Source of the DNA: Hydractinia symbiolongicarpus | Lineage: Eukaryota > Cnidaria > Hydrozoa > Anthoathecata > Hydractiniidae | Direction of reading: 5' to 3' | DNA length: 64,000 nucleotides | NCBI RefSeq assembly: GCF_029227915.1 | Contig: NC_079877.1 | Location: forward strand, 5,954,001 to 6,018,000 | In this document: piece after piece, positions 60,134 through 64,000 of the stretch | Layout: each line of letters starts with the position of its first letter | How positions within the stretch are numbered: position 1 is the stretch's first letter | The notes under the pieces: model-generated | The model's input: only the letters and a program-made list of their open reading frames with translations | Database searches by the model: none | Told to the model about the DNA's origin: nothing | Program-made: the position numbers and the translations under genes

Positions 60134-62351
60134 AAAAGTATACAAGGAAAGTACCCAGTGAGTAAACTCATTTCCCGAACGAATTTTTAAATTATTTTTT
60201 CACCACTAAAACGTATGAGACTTGTAGTTTTCAAAAATGTTTTCATTTTCAATGAGACGCTGAATAAAAGAAGTTTAATCGCCGGCAAACGAAAACCTGC
60301 GACTTTCCGTAAATCCCGGACTCGGCCCGTATAGGCAAAAGTATACAAAGAGAGTACCCAGGGTGTAAACTCACTTCCCGAACGATTTTTTAAATTATTT
60401 TTCCACCACTAAAACGCATGAGACTTGTAGTTTTCAAAAATGTTTTCATTTTCGATGAGACGCTGAATAAAAGAAGTTTAATCGCCGGCAAACGAAAACC
60501 TGCGATTTTCCGTAAATCCCGGACTCGGCCCGTATAGTCAAAAGTATACAAAGAGAGTACCCAGGGTGTAAACTCACTTCCCGAACGATTTTTTAAATTA
60601 TTTTTTCACCACTAAAACGCATGAGACTTGCAGTTTTCAAAAATGTTTTCATTTTTGATGAGACGCTGAATAAAAGAAGTTTAATCGCCTGCAAACGAAA
60701 ACCTGCGATTTCCCGTAAATCCCGGACTCGGCCCGTATAGTCAAAAGTATACAAAGAAAGTACCCAGGGAGTAAACTCATTTCCCAAACGATTTTTTGAA
60801 TTATTATTTCACCACTAAAGCCCATGAGACTTGTAGTTTTTAAAAATGTTTTCATTTTTGATGAGACGCTGAATAAAAGAAGTTTAATCGCCGGCAAACG
60901 AAAACCTGCGATTTCCCGTAAATCCCGGACTCGGCCCGCATAGTCAAAAGTATACAAAGAAAGTACCCAGGGAGTAAACTCATTTCCCAAACGATTTTTT
61001 AAATTATTATTTCACCACTAAAGCCCATGAGACTTGTAGTTTTTAAAAATGTTTTCATTTTTGATGAGACGCTGAATAAAAGAAGTTTAATCGCCGGCAA
61101 ACGAAAACCTGCGATTTCCCGTAAATCCCGGACTCGGCCCGTATAGTTAAAAGTATACAAGGAAAGTACCCAGTGAGTAAACTCATTTCCCGAACGAATT
61201 TTTAAATTATTTTTTCACCACTAAAACGTATGAGACTTGTAGTTTTCAAAAATGTTTTCATTTTCGATGAGACGCTGAATAAAAGAAATTTAATCGCCGG
61301 CAAACGAAAACCTGCGATTTTCCGTAAATCCCGGACTCGGCCCGTATAGTCAAAAGTATACAAAGAGAGTACCCAGGGTGTAAACTCACTTCCCGAACGA
61401 TTTTTTAAATTATTTTTTCACCACTAAAACGCATGAGACTTGCAGTTTTCAAAAATGTTTTCATTTTTGATGAGACGCTGAATAAAAGAAGTTTAATCGC
61501 CTGCAAACGAAAACCTGCAATTTCCCGTAAATCCCGGACTCGGCCCGTATGGTCAAAAGTATACAAAGAAAGTACCCAGGGAGTAAACTCATTTCCCAAA
61601 CGATTTTTTAAATTATTATTTCACCACTAAAGCCCATGAGACTTGTAGTTTTTAAAAATGTTTTCATTTTTGATGAGACGCTTAATGAAAGTGGTTTAAT
61701 TACCGGCAAACGAAAACCCGCGATTTCCCGTAAATCCCGGGCTTGGCCCGTATAGTCGAATGTATACAAAGAAAGTACCCTGTGAGTAAACTCATTTCCC
61801 AAACGAATTTTTAAATTATTTTTTCACCACTAAAACGCATGAGACTTGTAGTTTTTAAAAATGTTTTCATTTTTGATGAGACGCTGAATAAAAGAAGTTT
61901 AATCGCCGGCAAACGAAAACCTGCGATTTCCCGTAAATCCCGGACTCGGCCCGTATAGTCAAAAGTATACAAAGAAAGTACCCAGGGAGTAAACTCACTT
62001 CCCAAACGATTTTTTAAATTATTATTTCACCACTAAAGCTCATGAGACTTGTAGTTTATAAAAATGTTTTCATTTTTGATGAGACGCTGAATAAAAGAAG
62101 TTTAATCGCTTGCAAACGAAAACCCGCGATTTCCCGTAAATCCCGGACTCGGCCCGTATAGTCAAAAGTATACAAGGAAAGTACCCAGTGAGTAAACTCA
62201 TTTCCCGAACAAATTTTTAAATTATTTTTTCACCACTAAAACGCATGAGACTTGTAGTTTTCAGAAATGTTTTCATTTTTGATGAGACGCTTAATGAAAG
62301 TTGTTTAATCGCCGGCAAACGAAAACCCGCGATTTCCCGTAAATCCCGGGC

Positions 62352-62567
62352 TTGGCCCGTATAGTCGAATGTATACAAAGAAAGTACCCTGTGAGTAAAC
62401 TCATTTCCACAACGATTTTTTATAGTATCTTTTCACCACTAAAACGCTTGAGACTTGTAGTTTTCAAAAATGTTTTCATTTTTGATGAGACGCTAAATAA
62501 AAGAAGTTTAATCGCCGGCAAACGAAAACCCGCCATTTCCAGTAAATCCAGGTCTCGGCCCGTATAG
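62352..62567 (+). repeat. Diverged marker monomer, copy 6 of 6
   Basis: Same linked variant set, 9336 bp after copy 5. The next monomer reads TTATATTTACACC, a private change in the A/T tract. Confidence 0.85.
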
Positions 62568-64000
62568 TCAAAAGTATACAAGGAAAGTACCCAGTGAGTA
62601 AGCTCATTTCCCTAACGAATTTTTAAATTATATTTACACCACTAAAACGCATGAGACTTGTAGTTTTCAAAAATGTTTTCATTTTTGATGAGACGCTGAA
62701 TAAAAGAAGTTTAATCGCCGGCAAACGAAAACCTGCGATTTTCCGTAAATCCCGGACTCGGCCCGTATAGTCAAAAGTATACAAAGAGAGTACCCAGGGT
62801 GTAAACTCACTTCCCGAACGATTTTTTAAATTATTTTTTCACCACTAAAACGCATGAGACTTGTAGTTTTCAAGAATATTTTCATATTTGATGAGACGCT
62901 GAATAAAAGAAGTTTAATCGCCGGCAAACGAAAACCTGCGATTTTCCGTAAATCCCGGACTCGGCCCGTATAGTCAAAAGTATACAAAGAGAGTACCCAG
63001 GGTGTAAACTCACTTCCCGAACGATTTTTTAAATTATTTTTTCACCACTAAAACGCATGAGACTTGTAGTTTTCAAAAATGTTTTCATTTTTGATGAGAC
63101 GCTGAATAAAAGAAGTTTAATCGCCGGCAAACGAAAACCTGCGATTTTCCGTAAATCCCGGACTCGGCCCGTATAGTCAAAAGTATACAAAGAGAGTACC
63201 CAGGGTGTAAACTCACTTTCCGAACGATTTTTTAAATTATTTTTTCACCACTAAAACGCATGAGACTTGTAGTTTTCAAGAATGTTTTCATTTTTGATGA
63301 GACGCTGAATAAAAGAAGTTTAATCGCCGGCAAACGAAAACCTGCGATTTTTCGTAAATCCCGGACTCGGCCCGTATAGTCAAAAGTATACAAAGAGAGT
63401 ATCCAGGGTGTAAACTCACTTCCCGAACGATTTTTTAAATTATTTTTTCACGACTAAAACGCATGAGACTTGTAGTTTTCAAAAATGTTTTCATTTTTGA
63501 TGAGACGCTGAATAAAAGAAGTTTAATCGCCTGCAAACGAAAACCTGCGATTTCCCGTAAATCCCGGACTCGGCCCGTATAGTCAAAAGTATACAAAGAA
63601 AGTACCCAGGGAGTAAACTCATTTCTCAAACAATTTTTTAAATTATTATTTTACCACTAAAGCCCATGAGACTTGTAGTTTTTAAAAATGTTTTCATTTT
63701 TGATGAGACGCTGAATAAAAGAAGTTTAATCGCCGGCAAACGAAAACCCGCAATTTCCCGTAAATCCCGGTCTCGGCCCGTATAGTCAAAAGTATACAAG
63801 GAAAGTACCCAGTGAGTAAACTCATTTCCCTAACGAATTTTTAAATTATTTTTTCACCACTAAAACGCATGAGACTTGTAGTTTTCAAAAATGTTTTCAT
63901 TTTTGATGAGACGCTGAATAAAAGAAGTTTAATCGCCTGCAAACGAAAACCTGCGATTTCCCGTAAATCCCGGACTCGGCCCGTATAGTCAAAAGTATAC

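Larger units (their letters stand above)
1..64000. repeat. Tandem satellite DNA array, 203 bp monomer, about 315 copies
   Basis: The entire window is built from one repeated unit. Each copy runs through an A/T tract (TTTTTTAAATTATTTTTT), CACCACTAAAACGCATGAG, a TTTTCAAAAATG / CATTTTTGATGAG dyad, GAATAAAAGAAGTTTAATCG, CCGGCAAACGAAAACC, CCCGTAAATCCCGG, GGCCCGTATAGTCAAAAG, TATACAAAGAAAGTACCC, and GAGTAAACTCATTTCCC. The period is 203 bp in most copies; single-base indels, mostly in the A/T tract, give 202 or 204 bp. All copies face the same way and no foreign sequence interrupts them. Both window ends lie inside a monomer, so the array is larger than 64 kb. Such arrays are typical of eukaryotic centromeric, pericentromeric or subtelomeric heterochromatin; which applies cannot be told from sequence alone. 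I do not recognise the family. Confidence 0.98.
56141..64000. repeat. Large block B, related to block A at 35.0-43.7 kb
   Basis: Follows the monomer order of 35031 onward, with insertions. About 406 bp is added near 57142-57547, and a six-monomer unit is tandemly doubled at 57698-60133. The last part, 61811-64000, matches 41514-43703 at a constant 20297 bp. It is cut by the window end. Confidence 0.78.

Noticed and set aside
61433-61630. 65-codon plus-strand frame starting with ATG
   Set aside because: It arises from the ACTTGCAG variant, which removes a TAG. It runs through the satellite consensus and is not seen in the other copies with the same change.
507-63629. Minus-strand open frames of about 61 to 64 codons, once per monomer
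   Set aside because: They repeat with the satellite, start at TTG, are ended by a TAA in the A/T tract, and tolerate stops, indels and replacement changes across copies. No domain is recognisable and the 203 bp period is not divisible by three.
1-64000. CRISPR array
   Set aside because: The repeat is continuous over 203 bp with no unique spacers, and units differ by point changes along their whole length.
1-64000. Telomeric repeat, ribosomal spacer or transposon tandem
   Set aside because: No short telomere motif, no rRNA gene, no terminal inverted or long terminal repeats, and no polymerase or transposase reading frame was seen.
1-64000. tRNA- or SINE-derived monomer with RNA polymerase III boxes
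   Set aside because: No convincing A box or B box at the required spacing was found in the consensus on either strand.
1-64000. Assembly artefact as the full explanation
   Set aside because: Monomers differ from one another by many private variants and the copy offsets are varied, which is not what a simple loop in an assembly gives. Individual near-identical tandem copies (1829, 607, 813, 1218 bp) could still be miscounted.

Overview
The whole 64 kb window is one uninterrupted head-to-tail array of a tandem satellite repeat. The monomer is 203 bp for most copies (occasionally about 200, 202 or 204 bp), so the window holds about 315 copies, all in the same orientation. The array is already under way at base 1 and still running at base 64000. 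I see no unique sequence, transposon, inversion, RNA gene or convincing protein-coding gene. This suggests a eukaryotic nuclear genome and a heterochromatic (centromeric, pericentromeric or subtelomeric) block. I do not recognise the monomer and cannot name the species. A hand-built consensus is about 37 % G+C and carries 11 CpG, against about 7 expected from its base composition, so it lacks the CpG depletion usual in heavily methylated vertebrate DNA.

Layout. The monomers fall into a small set of subfamilies, recognisable by linked variants around the A/T-rich tract. They are arranged in nested, overlapping higher-order repeats (HORs), not as a homogeneous array. 1-2.2 kb: mixed monomers with a 406 bp dimer repeat. 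2.2-5.8 kb: tandem duplication of a 1829 bp, 9-monomer unit. 5.8-10.7 kb: 609 bp trimers and a segment repeated at 2842 bp. 10.5-23.5 kb: copies at 3040, 607, 5681 and 1015 bp offsets. 23.5-29.0 kb: mixed, with an 813 bp tandem duplication. 29.0-34.2 kb: a 1017 bp 5-mer duplicated, and the pair duplicated again 3249 bp away. 35.0-44 kb: a block that reappears at 56.1-64 kb, offset 20.3-21.1 kb. 42-55 kb: HORs of 2030, 3248 and about 1826 bp, indexed by a distinctive diverged monomer that occurs six times. 57.7-60.1 kb: a 1218 bp tandem duplication.

Function. There is no operon or pathway here. Many open frames of about 64 codons appear on the minus strand, plus a few on the plus strand, but they are by-products of the repeat. 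Most begin at TTG. The 203 bp period is not a multiple of three. The longer frames arise only where a 1-bp indel makes a monomer length divisible by three. The more plausible biology is structural: a near-nucleosomal period, a 9-bp perfect dyad with a 4-nt loop in a large share of monomers, phased A/T tracts, and copy turnover by unequal exchange or amplification. All identities and boundaries were read by eye and are approximate to a few tens of bases.
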